A stretch of DNA of 64,000 nucleotides from Rhipicephalus microplus (GCF_043290135.1 NC_134710.1:462497376-462561375), one strand, 5' to 3'; counted from the stretch's first letter, positions 10,201 through 20,640 are shown. Notes: a model not told the origin generated them from the letters alone. Numbers and translations are program-made.

Positions 10201-10747
10201 CAACCGTACCTTGACGAATATGTTAGCGATGTACGTTTCCAAGGATCACAAAGATTGGGACATCCACTTACCTTTCGTTACCTTCGCATACAACAGTTCA
10301 CGTCATGATACAGCTGGATTTTCCCCTTTTTACCTACTGTTCGGTTATGACCCGCCTTTGCCCATGGACACCATGCTCCAATCTGACGCCGCCTCATCGA
10401 CTGCTTATGCTCGTGATGCCCTGGCCCGAGCTGACATCGCCCGCCAAGTCGCCCGGGATCGTTTATGTGCCTCGCAGCTTAACCAAAAGAGTGCTTACGA
10501 TCGCCGGCACCGCGACGTACAGTACTCTCCGGGGTCACTCGTCTTGCTGTGGTTACCATCACGTCGTGTTGGTCTCAGCGAAAAACTGATGTCCCGTTAC
10601 GTTGGCCCCTACCGCGTCATACGCAAGGTCACCAGCGTGACCTATGAGATAGCTCCACTCCATACCACGTCAGTACCAGCTTCAGTCCCGACCGATATAG
10701 TGCACGTCTCACGGCTCAAGCCATACTTCTCACGCCCCGAGAATTGA
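7241..10747 (+). CDS. pol: Gypsy-1 Pol polyprotein: protease, RT, RNase H, integrase
   Basis: Open for about 1168 codons, read in the -1 frame relative to gag. Starting at the ATG at 7391 would remove the protease active site (LIDTGAQIS, about 7364-7390), so expression by -1 frameshift near the gag stop (GGAAAACTAG, 7235-7244) is more likely. Domains counted from 7391: RT about 250-450 with CYLDDVIVFS at about 415; RNase H about 555-680 (TDASGHGIGAVL); integrase HHCC finger about 765-805 (HLGVSRTY...CDLCQRR); DDE core GLDLLGPF (~837), ITDRGSCF (~897), NGLTERLNRT (~932); and a GPY/F-type end near 1070 (YVGPYRVI). All catalytic motifs look intact and there are no internal stops. It is the only undamaged polyprotein here. 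Confidence 0.95.
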   Translation, partial: LAGAAPGGDAAYTTWTANPLITPDQRCNLLTILVDDLPITALIDTGAQISVMSSDLRRRLKKVLTPAIAPTVRTADGSTPAVLGMCTARLTISKHQTSVLFAVLENCPHDLILGLDFLTSHAALIDCSKGLLQLEPPSFSETVSTSPPRLRSVDFLRLPPQAAVQVQLSPYPAVPDGDYVAAPISDVAMTRNVALPNTVVTVKDNRTSFPVLNFGLSAQVIPRGMSLAHLTPLVDHTVSALTTDSPPDFSSTSFSSRSCSDLFKPMLSDKLTSEQVSAFCRVLAPYQDIFDFGDRNLGQTSVVTHRIDTGDARPIRRRPYRVSAPERAIIQREVDKMLDKGIIEPSSSPWSSPVVLVKKKDNSWRFCVDYRHLNHITKKDVYPLPRIDDALDCLHGAKYFSSIDLRTGYWQIAVDDKDREKTAFVTPDGLYQFKMMPFGLCNAPATFERMMDSLLRGMKWTICLCYLDDVIVFSTTFDDHLTRLSAVLDVFRRANLQLNSSKCRFGQRQICVLGHLVNAAGVQPDPAKVRAVRDFPTPRSVKDVRSFLGLCSYFRRFVEKFAEVARPLTCLLKTDVAFTWGQQQANAFSSLVDILTNPPVLAHFDPSAATELRTDASGHGIGAVLAQRQQGMHRVVAYASRLLSRSEQNYSITERECLALVWAIAKFRPYLYGRPFSVITDHHALCWLSSLKDPTGRLGRWALRLQEYTFSVSYKSGQLHKDADCLSRYPVDPPDKREDEQEALVLSITDFTDIAAEQRRDPSLRAIINGLHSPHPDHSLQLFVLHNDILHRYNTRPDGAELLLVVPVHLRSDVLAQLHDAPSAGHLGVSRTYDRIRRRFFWPGLYRSVRQYVAACDLCQRRKTPALRPAGTLQPIEVPDEPFFRVGLDLLGPFPVSATGNKWIAIATDYATRYAVTRALPTSCATDVADFLLHDIILRHGAPRQLITDRGSCFLSKVVDELLRSCSTHHKFTTAYHPQTNGLTERLNRTLTNMLAMYVSKDHKDWDIHLPFVTFAYNSSRHDTAGFSPFYLLFGYDPPLPMDTMLQSDAASSTAYARDALARADIARQVARDRLCASQLNQKSAYDRRHRDVQYSPGSLVLLWLPSRRVGLSEKLMSRYVGPYRVIRKVTSVTYEIAPLHTTSVPASVPTDIVHVSRLKPYFSRPEN

Positions 10748-10783
10748 TCGCACCGGGACGGTGCTTCTGCCGCCGGCGGGTAA

Positions 10784-10933
10784 TGTCACGGGCTAAGTAG
10801 ATGCCTGAGGATGACGACGACGAAGTGCTGAACGGGAACGTGCTCGGACTGCAGCAGCGTCGTACGCATTAGCTCGCCAGTATATTCGCCAGTACACATT
10901 TGTTCATCAGTGTATACTTTATTCCCCGTAACA
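10784..10933 (+). repeat. Gypsy-1 3' LTR
   Basis: Identical to 5841-5990. Preceded by a weakly purine-rich stretch (CGGCGGGTAA, 10774-10783) in the polypurine-tract position. Confidence 0.96.
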
Positions 10934-10937
10934 ATAT

Positions 10938-11045
10938 TTGGGTGCACGTTAAAGAACCCCAGGTGGTCGAAATTTCCGGAGTCCTCCACTACGGCGTCTC
11001 TCATAATCATATGGTGGTTTTGGGACGTTAAACTCCACAAATCAA
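10938..11045 (+). mobile_element. tRNA-derived SINE copy 1, 3' half
   Basis: Continues the SINE cut at 5840: TTGGGTGCACGTTAAAGAAC, CTACGGCGTCTCTCATAATC and GGGACGTTAAACTCCAC, ending in ATCAA before the right duplication (11046-11059). With the Gypsy-1 insert removed it is colinear with the complete copy at 51088-51324. Confidence 0.92.
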
Positions 11046-11059
11046 TCGATGGTGGTGAA

Positions 11060-13619
11060 ACGCTAAGACGCTTGTGTGCTTAAGGGTTTCTTCAATTGGC
11101 CTGCACCACATGATCCATTTTACAAAGTACTTCACCTCCCCATTCGTTTCAGTGGTGCAGCAATGGCACGTTCTAAATCTTAACATTCATTTCAAAAAGC
11201 GCAGGAGAGGTACAGCACCAAAGCTATTTCATGACTTTCCGGTACCTTCTGCTCTGACGGCGCTGGTTTGGTGCAGCCGCTCGCAGAGCATAACAAACAA
11301 CATAGCATTAGACGTAGGTGCTCTACCCACCCCTATCAATGCGGAGTGTTTTGCCAAGATGTTTGCACCTCATTAAATTAAGCGAACAAAAATAAGGAAT
11401 CCACCTTTTCGGCACCTGGTCATTCACTTGTGATGCCGCACCGCTGCATTCCTGCCGCACAAGTTCTGAACTTCTCTTGCACAACTGTGAACCAGTTGGG
11501 ATTGGTGCAGGTGAACTACACTGACCCTTAAAAGATGGAACCTGGTGAATATGAAAAATATGTTTACATAAGGGGTCAAAGCAAATGTTTCGACAAGCAG
11601 TCTTGCGTCCTGTGAGCCTACAATGTCATTTGTTTGAACCCCAGGAAGCCATAATCAACCTAATTTGCCTACTACTGTACGACTCACGATCACTTCATAG
11701 TTGGCATGTGATTTGTCGGAAATTATTAATTGCACTACATAATGAACACACCCACAGTGATAGGCATTAACAGGCTTTCCGACATTTATTTGTGCCTTGT
11801 GATAGTTTACCAACAACACACAAAACTCTTTTGTCTTAATTACCTGTGTTTAGCTCATACAAGTTTAAAAAAAGATGCACCAAAGCTCATAAGACTGCAC
11901 TCAATTGCTTTAGCTTTGCACATATGTTCAATGGGCTCCTAAAATAATAAATGATAAAGGTGATGAGCAGTTGCAGCACAGCTTCCTCAAAGACGTGATT
12001 GCTGTCATGAGGAGCAAGATTGTGTTCATTGCATGTGGTACTGTTTTTTTGGCAGAAAATTGTTCCAGACTTCCTTGTGCACATCTGCTTTTGTTTAAAT
12101 AAAGTTGTGATAACTATAGTGTTTACCACTACGAAGTGAAATTCTGTGCACTACGGTCATGAAAAAAAATCTAGGAAATCGCACAGGTAGTTGAAACATA
12201 CATTATATTCACTTATCTACAGCCACACTGCAAAATAGCACGTATTTAAAGTCCTGACCTCTAAAAGTAGCAGGGAGAAAACAACTTCATTTTCAACCAC
12301 AAGTATACTGAAAAAGTAAACACAATATTAAGTGTGTAATAAATGTAACCTTTATTGATCCAGTGTTCGGACAGATTCACATCATGTACCACCAATTGAT
12401 TTCAGGAGTGCTTGCTTGTAAGAGAGTACTGAAGTTCTAGGGATATGTCTATGCAAAAAAAGAGATTGTGCTAAGGGCTGAGCAGATAGTGTGATGTAAG
12501 AGTGCCAACAAAGATGTACAGATAAAAATTGTACAATGCATAGCTGAAGCTTATTTTTTTAGAATCGGGCCTTTTTGATCTGTAAGCACACACCTCATAA
12601 GTGTCCCTTTAGCATACATGTTCGCTGCATACTCAGCAGACTGGTCATTACCCGCGACGAGAAATTCTAGTGGTGGTAACTTTGTAACTTAACTCTAACA
12701 ATAAATGTAGCAAGCCTGAAATATTTTCAGGCCCATCCCCTAAATATATAATACCTATGATATGGGCTCACGGCTGAGTATAAAACTAGTGTCTACGCCC
12801 TCGACACGACGCGACATTGCAGAATTGTGAAGTACTCAATGTAGCGTTGCAGAGCGAGAAATATTCAGAAATGCACGCATCCGCAATTGCATATTTAACA
12901 AATTTAGTAAAAATAAATTGCTCTAACTGCGCGAGCTATCTATCGGCAATGTACAAATTTCCTCTCCGACTCCACATCATGCATCCGCTTGAATATCAAC
13001 ACTACGGGGCAAGCGCTGCATCTGGCGGCAGAATCGGACCCTTGTCCTGAAGCCACGCTATTAAACTCGAGCGCCGCAACACAATGAGAGCGGCGTTCAT
13101 TCAGCGATTTAGATGTTCAGTTATATGCATATGCTTGTTAGCTCTCAAGAGTCTTTACACATGGGTTGAAAGCTTTCGATATGTATGAGTGACTTGTTTT
13201 GTTTGGACCCGACCGCATACATTGATTGTACCGGCTTCGACACTCGCAATAAACGATGCAAACCTTACTTGATTGATGTTGTTTTTGCCAGTGGAGGCCA
13301 GTAGATCCTCTGGCAATAATTACAGACGCGAAACGCGATTGTGCAACGAAAAAAAAAACAGAGGAAGCGAGCAGCGCCAACCAGCCGCAAAGCCCTCCAC
13401 CTGCAACAACAAAAAAAAAAACGCGTCTGTTTATTAATGATGATAGTACTGCTGGCGCCATCTCTACTCGCGGTATTGCAGTTCAGTACGCCGCCGCTGC
13501 TTATTAGCATGTTATTTCGATACAATAGCCCAAAGGTACAGTTTCCGTTCTCTAAACATTTAGGTGTTCTGTGGGCAGATGCTCGCCGGTACAGCTGAGG
13601 GAGAGCCACTCCTTTTTTT
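11060..13619. other. Intergenic, no gene recognised
   Basis: Mostly AT-rich. Short frames (for example 11074-11376, 100 codons) have no recognisable motif. AATAAA signals lie near 12099 and 12340. A(n)-rich runs at 13349-13361 and 13409-13422 account for lysine-rich chance frames. It may contain host UTR or promoter sequence, but nothing here shows it. Confidence 0.4.
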
Positions 13620-13888
13620 CCCTCCGTCGACTACCGTCGCTCGGGGCTCGTCGGACTTCGCTGACGGTGCCTCGCGCCCGAGTCGAACGCTCCCCTTTTG
13701 TTGCCCCTCTGCGTAAGCTCGGCCGAAGGGTGGTTCAGTGTCCTAGTGCGTGGCCAGGCTACGCTTACCTGTCTCCCTGCGAAGCCAACGCGAGCGCCTT
13801 TGCCCTCGCTCGAGCTACCGGGCCTTGGTCCCGGTGTCTCCGTGAATTATAGCCTTTACCATGGAGACATGCTCGTGGCACCCTGCGT

Positions 13889-13936
13889 AGCAAATGGGCT
13901 TATCCAGGCCCATGGGCCTGGATAAGCCCATTTGCT
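13889..13936. repeat. Perfect 48-bp spacerless palindrome
   Basis: Every base from 13889 to 13936 pairs with its mirror about the CA|TG centre at 13912/13913. Arms read AGCAAATGGGCTTATCC... and the exact reverse complement. Pairing fails one base further out (T versus T). It lies upstream of the decayed gag. Confidence 0.97.
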
Positions 13937-13959
13937 TTCCTGCCGCGCCTTTTCAACGG

Positions 13960-15655
13960 GCTGTACTGCGTTTGGTATGTAACGACAGACAATTAGGTGC
14001 TGCGACCTTGAACAGTATCGGGTTCTCGCCACGGCGATGGTTAACGCGTGCCCTGCGGCTCGCTAAGACCGCACCTATGCTAGTGGCCGCACTCCCTCAA
14101 GATGCGTGTACTACACTGGTGCCCAACGCGTTATCAAAAGCTCTAAGTTTTTCACTGCTCTTAGCGAGTCAGTTCACCTGCGTGATTCTGGCTCGTCGCA
14201 ACATGTCTGCTTAATGGCATGCCGCGTTGCACAAGGAGGCCATTGCCTCTATTGACGGGAACCCTTCGGCACCTGTCGATGTCGGCACCTCCTATTGCGG
14301 CGACGACGCGAGGCGCCTAGCCACTCCCTTTGGAGATGGCGTGTCGTTTTAAAATGGGCCTCTTGCCCTACCCGAACAGCGCTCGCTGTCGGTTCCCTTC
14401 GGAATTGACGGGGCGCAGACACCTGAATTGTCGATGGTAGCCGCAGCAATTGCGCATTTTGTTCGACAACAGCCCAATCCTACAAAGAGCCTCTTTTGCT
14501 CTGGGACTGGCGCGCCGGGCGGTGGTCCATTTGAAAGCGCCCCACTGCTCGAGCTGGGCGACTGCTCAGGTTCGCTCGACCGTGCCGCTAATGCACCAAC
14601 GGCTTCCCTCGAGGCCGGCGCGACGACGCAGACGTTGCTGCAAAACGCCGTGCAGATCCAAGCCAAAGCAATTTCGGGAGTTGTGCAAACGCTTTCGGCT
14701 GGTCCGAAAAGCGTTCACCCCGCTGTTGTGTTGCCTTTGCCAACCTATAGCGGATAGGGTGATCAGCTAACCGCCCGAGATTACCTCGACTCTCTGTCCC
14801 GTTATCAGAGAGCAATGGGTTTGGATAATTAGGTGGTGCTTGAACGTGTTGTACCAGCTGCACTGACTGACACAGCGGCGAGATGGTATATGCTTACCGG
14901 TTACAGTGCAGCAACTCTCGAGGAGTTCCATTCGGGATTTTTGCGCGAATTCCTACCCGCTGACTACGAAACTAGGATTCGGCGAGAGCTCGAGCTCCGT
15001 ACACAAGTTCCTGACGAGTCTTTACAGGAGTATGTACGTGGATGGATGAACTGATTTCTATCGCTTAGCCTCGAACGAGGAACGCGTCGAAAGGGTGTTA
15101 CGACAGGCACATCCGACTTTTGGGCTTGCCTGCGCAGCGGCCGCTTCCGTGACTTGGAGGAGTTGGCCGCAAAGGCGAGGCACATTGAAGGCGACATTCT
15201 TGCCGCGCGGGCCTATCGCCCGCCACCGCCAGCCAGCGATGCCCCTGAGCGGTGCTGTGCTTGGAGAGGGGCCGTGACCCTTCTCTAACGGCAACAGCCT
15301 CTCGGCGCCGCCTTTGCCGCTGCAACCGGCTGTGCGTGGGAGTAGAGCGATCGCGCTATTGACCTCTTTACGTATGAAAGGCAGACAGCCTGCGCTGCAC
15401 CACCTGAAACCTCCGAGACACAGGGACGCTTTATGACCCAACGTAATGTAGGAGGTGCGGCTTGTAGAAACGTGTCCTGCGATAACGTAGCGAGCCGATC
15501 ACGACAGCTAGAGGCTGCTCTGTCTAGGAAAACAGACCGTGAGGGAGTGTGCTGTTACCGCTGCCGTGAAAGAGGGCACATAGCAAGGGAATGCACCGTA
15601 TCCAGGCCTCCTGCGAGGCACGGTTGTCCTCCTACGAGGCCATGTTGATGTACCC
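13960..15655 (+). pseudogene. Decayed Ty3/gypsy gag (frameshifts and stops)
   Basis: Recognisable pieces run left to right: an N-terminal region (about 14430-14755, ending LPTYSG then an in-frame TAG); a gag core (RDYLDSLSRYQRAMGLDN, stop, then VPAALTDTAARWYMLTGY and FLREFLPADYETRIRRELEL, to about 15050); a shifted segment (RFRDLEELAAKARHIEGD, about 15147-15205); and a CCHC knuckle (CYRCRERGHIARECTV, about 15550-15600). At least three stops and two frame changes make it nonfunctional. It is a different gag family from Gypsy-1 to -4. No protease or pol follows; repeat R starts immediately after the knuckle, so pol is missing or was deleted. Confidence 0.8.
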
Positions 15656-16417
15656 TGTTCACATACAACAATAGGGAATAAAGAATGGCATCCGTAACGC
15701 CTCTTGATCATCCTCACTTTTCAGTGTGCGGAACGCATTAGCACCTTTCTTTTTTCTACGTATATAATAAACGTCGTTAGATTTATCAACATTACCTATC
15801 GCAGAAATCGCAGAAATGACCTTTCATAGTCGAGCCACCAATGCCCGAGCCGCCTGATGGGATATCCGTCGTCGTGTTGGGGCTAATGCAGGCCACTGAT
15901 AATAGAGGGTACTAACAAAAGATGGTGAAACACTCACTCTTTCTTTCACTGTAGCACGCAGTAAAAAAGCTTCCTTTCTTCATTCTCTTTAACGAGGTTT
16001 ACTCAAACGATGTAGAGGAGGATTTCCCAACACTGCCTATAGCATTTGGCCCCATTTCTGACAGGTGTGTAGACTGTAACTATTATGGACGAAACAGAAC
16101 CCCAATAAAAAAAACAGTTTCACACGTGTTCTACACCATTTCTAATGATCACGAATAATATAGACAAAGGAAAACACCTCGTAGACAGATAAGAAATACT
16201 TTCTTCAGAAGATCTTTCGACGGCGACGAAATGTTTCTGAGCGTGAATTTTGAAAGACGCTGTCTTAGCGTGAAATGCGAGATGTACACGCTTCGGAATA
16301 GGCCCTTCAGAGCTCACAAATATCTTCACTAAAGCACAGCTTATACACAGTGGTGGCGAAAGAATTTTTTTCGCTACCACGCTTAGCTATCATCAATTTT
16401 GTCGTGACGTACGTGAA
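15641..16417 (+). repeat. Repeat R, copy 2
   Basis: Direct repeat of 2401-3172. It starts about 40 bases after the gag zinc knuckle of the preceding pseudogene. It includes GGAATAAAGAATGGC, a possible poly(A) signal that reads GAGTAAAG in copy 1. Compatible with being the 3' LTR or 3' region of the gag-bearing element after an internal deletion, but that is not shown. Confidence 0.7.
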
Positions 16418-17307
16418 GTTAGGAATGATTGAAGCTTGACTGTCATAGAGTTGCTAAAGCTTTATCTGAAAAAAAAATACTGAAGTTGCCCTAGTGCAGT
16501 GTAGTCTTTAGAACGTCCTTGTCTCTAAGCACTGAGTATATTTTAGAAGTCAGTTAGGCATAACACTTTAAAAATGAAAATGCTAATATTTGCTGAAGCA
16601 ATTTCTGCTTGATTATCGCCTACTTGAACTGTATCTTTCACGGAGGGCTACCTAATCGCTTCAAAGAAGGGCGTTCTTGCAGTCTTTATATTTGATGCTT
16701 CAGTCTTCAAGTTGCACTTCTAAAGGAAAGATCTCTGCTGAGATTATCTGACAGGTGAAACGTGTGCCCCTTAGAGATAAACCAATGTTTTACGAGCGAA
16801 ACACTGCTTGAGTATTGCACATGATTTACATGACGGTGATCTTGTGAGTTTCAAACCCCACGCATCCAGTAGAGGCAGTCACGTGGATGTCCTACTTGTT
16901 CCAAAGACAGCGAGACAACGTATTCATAGGAACTCTCACAGACGCTCAGATCATGCTTAACGCATTTTTATACAAATATGTTCCGCATGGACCACAGAGT
17001 AGGGTACAACAGGTCCAACAATAGGCAGTTTCACGTACGCAGGAACTTCACGTCTGTAAACGTGAAAAGTTTACGTGCGTTGTGTGCGCGCAATCTGTAA
17101 CGCTTTTAGCTTCACGCACGTGACGCGCAGTGACAGCTACCACATGGCTCCAATTTCGCGCATTTTATTTCACAGTTGTTTTGCTTCACCAGCCTGAGCC
17201 CAACAGTGCCTTGGCGATTCATAATTCATAGCCATTGTCTTTCGCGATTCTGAAAACTTCTGCGAGCAACTGCTCTATTTGCAAGTACTCCTCCTCAGTT
17301 CTATCTA
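16418..17307. other. Intergenic, no gene; small hairpin
   Basis: No coding signal. Around 17055-17085 an inverted repeat GTAAAC...GTTTAC sits among several ACGTG-type motifs (17030-17125), so this part may be a MITE-like fragment. Confidence 0.35.
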
Positions 17308-17900
17308 GGAGGATGGATGGATCAACTTTATTTGGTCCTTCGGGACGTGCTTTAGCATATTGCGGGCTGCTCCCACGTCGCACAGAAAAACTAAGTGTCT
17401 TTCCTGCGTCGCCAGCCCGGATGTCTGCCCGTAACTGTTGTTCGGGCCCGGAGCTTGAAGTAGCACACTCCTATTTAGATGGCGTCATGACTTTTTCAGA
17501 GCGCAACGTGGGGCGCCGCCAGAGCATATGTTCCCAGTTAGCTATATCCAGGTGCCACGAAGGAAAAGAAAATTTTATATTGAGCAGTCTATTTGGCATG
17601 GTGCGTTGTACCCTAAATTGAAATGACCAAGTGACTACATACCTGCGAAGGTTTCTCTTGTCTCGCTCCGCGGGTTGCGTCAGCAGCAGGTCTGTCCGGT
17701 CGGGGATAGTGCGAGCGCTGAGAATTTCTTGGTGCGACTCTGTAAAGTGCACAGCAATTTCAGTCCATCGTGCCGTGTGCTTAATATTTTTTTCGTAAGG
17801 GTAGCATTCTCTCGCATTGCGATGCAAGTCTAAATCGTCGCTCCATTCATCCTGTGGCCATGATTCCATGCAAGCTGTCAGCGCGCACTCGACATGCTGC
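17308..17900 (-). mobile_element. Probable LINE 3' end with (ATCC)n tail
   Basis: Read on the minus strand, the segment ends GGACCAAATAAAGTTGATCC followed by ATCC repeats (17308-17322). This poly(A)-signal-plus-short-repeat tail is typical of tick LINE 3' ends as I remember them. Upstream, a 132-codon open frame (17869-17471) has no motif I can name. The left limit is arbitrary. Confidence 0.4.
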
Positions 17901-18414
17901 TACCTTGATCGAGCGTTCGCGCGAAGGTATGTGTGCAGAAGAAACGCACGCAAGTATGCGAATCTCACCAGTGCGTGGCCGCTTTGTTCATGCGCACTGC
18001 TTACACGTAGAAGCTCCACGCATTTGAAACTAAAACTGTCTAATAACCCATTGTGTGAATAGCTGAGATCTCCTATGTGTTCAGCGTAGCGACAAGTATG
18101 GTAAGTGGAAACTATATTCTGGATAGTTTAACGCACCAAGCAGTATGGGTTCTCTGTATTTCTCTGAAGGTAAATGCTGCTAATTGTGAGACCAGACAAC
18201 CACAGATAGTTTTGCACACCGAGTGCGCAGATGCTGTGTGACACCGACTAGCGTTGTAAAGCACCGACGTCACTCATCAAAAGAGAACATTGGTGCAACC
18301 GCCTCAAAAGCAGCGTGCTTTTGGGTCCTGACAACAGTGTTAGACTGATGAGGTCGTAATAAAGAATGACATTCCATGTGCACGTAGCGTTACTACTTCA
18401 AAAATCTAATATTA
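17901..18414. other. Intergenic, no gene seen
   Basis: No open frame with recognisable content. No repeats shared with the rest of the window. Confidence 0.4.
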
Positions 18415-18632
18415 TCTGAAATATTACGTCCCAAAACCAATAATGAGAGCTCCCATACTGGAGGGCTCCACCAAGTGGCACCATCTGGTGTTCTGAACGT
18501 GCACTTACACCGCACAGTGCATGGGCTTCTACTACTTTGCCGCCATTGAAATGCGACCGCTGCTGCCAGGGTCGAACCCGCCACCTTCGAGTCAGCAGCC
18601 GAGCACCACAGTCACTGAACCACCGAGGGGAA
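18415..18632 (-). mobile_element. tRNA-derived SINE, old diverged copy
   Basis: On the minus strand it reads a tRNA-like head (CGGTGGTTCAGTGACTGTGG as A box region, GGTTCGACCCTGG as B box) and then a body matching the SINE family in order (ATTTCAATGGCGGCAAA, GTGCACGTTCAGAACACCAG, GGAGCCCTCCAGTATGGGAG, GGTTTTGGGACGTAA). Clearly older than the copies at 5714 and 51088. No clean target duplication was seen. Confidence 0.75.
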
Positions 18633-19247
18633 CTTGGTAAACACCATATCTGCGTGGACGGATGTTAAGTGTGACAACTTATGTTTTCGTTTGTGGGATA
18701 CGAAAAATTATTGCGTCAATACTACCAACGTTTTTGTTTGTGGAGTATCGAACGTTAAGGCTTCATGACCCACGGACAGCAAGTTGTTTCTGTGAATTTC
18801 AGATCATTTCCAAATACAACACAGCATTTAAAAAACTGACTCCCTGTCGAGTTATTCGTGTCTAAGTAAAAGCCCTACCAACCGTATCCCTCTTGTTGTT
18901 CGTAGCTTTGTCACAAAATACTGCATTTGCATGGCAATTCCAGCAACATTCTTCAACGCTGAAACAGAAACATAATCAGAAACAGCCGTAAATTAAGATC
19001 AACATATTCAATGGTCAATCGCTATTGCATGTTTACTATTAAGGAGCAAAGCTTTTTATGGTCTAGGGCGATCATTTGTCCCTGCAGCTTAGCCTGTAGC
19101 TTCTCCCTCATCATACAGTAGATATGCAGTCCCATAAAGATTTCATTGCAGGTCTGTGACGATATACTCGATGGCGCGCCAAGCATTTGCTGTCGTCATC
19201 GCCGTTTCTCCTCTAGTTTCCCTGTTGGCGCTCTGTCGTAAAGATGT
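18633..19247. other. Intergenic, no gene seen
   Basis: AT-rich, no recognisable content. Confidence 0.4.
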
Positions 19248-19664
19248 GTGCAATATGGCCTTTGGGTGAATGCACACCAGCTTGCGTTGGAGGTGCTGCT
19301 ACTCTCCGATTGGCGGCTGCGCGAGGCTGCACTGGCGCGCCCGTTATTTCTTTCTCCTGGATCGTCACCCTACATGTCGAATCGCACTTGGTGGCTCGAA
19401 AAGGCTGCCGCAGAGCGAGCACGGCAGCGGGCGGATCATGGAAAGCTGTGCGCCATGGACGCCGTTCCGAGACGGGCTCAACCAGAACCGGACCCCGGAA
19501 TCCTGAGAGCGAGAAGCGGCAGCGAAACCTGCGACGCCCCCGCTAGAGCCGGAGGCTGCACTTGGGAGAATAAACGGTCTAATGAAAAAGCCTCCGGAGC
19601 TTCGTCCACCTCACCATCATCCACTTCGTGGAGAAGCTGGAACTTTTTAACATGGCAGCATTGA
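19248..19664 (+). other. Unrecognised 138-codon open frame in a GC-rich island
   Basis: An ATG-initiated frame in a block noticeably more GC-rich than its surroundings (about 19245-19570). The predicted product is rich in Ala, Arg and Ser, with no signal peptide, transmembrane segment or known motif that I can see. A second frame (19244-19546) overlaps it and is equally open, which argues that base composition rather than coding keeps both open. AATAAA at 19569-19574 lies inside the frame. It could be an LTR or 3' end of an unrecognised element. Confidence 0.25.
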
Positions 19665-20640
19665 GAGTTCCATGAGTCACAAAAGTGACTTGAATAAAGC
19701 AGCGCACGTAGAATTTTCAGCACAGCATTGTGGGGCAATTTTTTTGTTTCCTAGTGTACAATTCGCCCTGCGACGCAACGCATTCTCAGAAACTCTCAAG
19801 CATTTACGCTGAGAAATGCCTCCAGCGTAAGTGCTATCAGGACAATAAATAGAAATGATTACGTAAGGAGGAAAATCGAGTGAAGGCATTGAACGTGGTA
19901 GTCAAGTATTCCACCACGAAGCTTAGGAAGTACTTGAGACAATTCTGGAAAGAGGCCCTCTGTTCAAGTCACATGCCGCTGAAACGAAACTGTGGTTGCA
20001 GTGCGTGCTACCCTAAAAGTTAGCATGCTTTGAATGTTATGCTTTGAAAAAATTTAATCATGCATTGCTTGATTCCTGAAAAGTATGCAAACGATCAGGA
20101 CTTCTATATGCGCTCATGTGCCTTGTTACGAGCACATAACCACAAAGTTTAGTGTGACAGTTTTTATTTTGACTGACGTCTATGCTCCAACATACGAGTC
20201 CTTAACTTACATGGGGTTCATAAGCGACCCCTCAGTCACCAGTGTAGTCAACGTGTGTCAATACACAGTCGGCTCTAGCGGCTCAGAGAGACCCGTCGGT
20301 GCTGCGCTAAGTTTTTTCGCCTCGGATGCCCCTTGCTTGAAAATTTCACGATGGTTGCGACATAAACTTTCACCTTCACAACAGTACATAAAAACCTTGC
20401 TACAACAACTTGAGAGTAATTTAAGCGTCAGCTACTTCGCTTTCGTAAAAGGGCTATTTTCTTAAGCAAAGAAAAAAGCTTCGGCCCCACCACCCCACTA
20501 CCGAAGAATCTAGCAACAGAGGAAGCACATTGGGGACACTTTTGATACTCAACAAGGGCTCTCACCAAAGTTCATTCAATTCAGCGCCACATAAATCCCC
20601 ACCGCCACGCAGGTCGTCGATGTAGGCCCGAACGTAGGTC
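19665..20640. other. Intergenic, no gene recognised
   Basis: Contains a 126-codon frame (20085-20465) with no recognisable motif and ordinary intergenic composition. Confidence 0.35.

Larger units (their letters stand above)
5841..10933 (+). mobile_element. Gypsy-1: complete Ty3/gypsy LTR retrotransposon
   Basis: A 5.09-kb element with two 150-bp LTRs that are identical base for base on reading, TG...CA ends and a 4-bp ATAT duplication (5837-5840 and 10934-10937). Order: LTR, TGG-type primer binding site, gag, pol (protease, RT, RNase H, integrase), LTR. There is no env. Because both LTRs are copied from one template at insertion, their identity means a very recent insertion. It sits inside a SINE. 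Its gag and primer site are related to those of Gypsy-2. Confidence 0.96.

Noticed and set aside
10748..10783. env gene in Gypsy-1
   Set aside because: Only 36 bases separate the pol stop from the 3' LTR. None of the four gypsy elements has an envelope-like frame.
13341..13598. Small Lys/Arg-rich ORF
   Set aside because: Generated by A-rich runs at 13349-13361 and 13409-13422.
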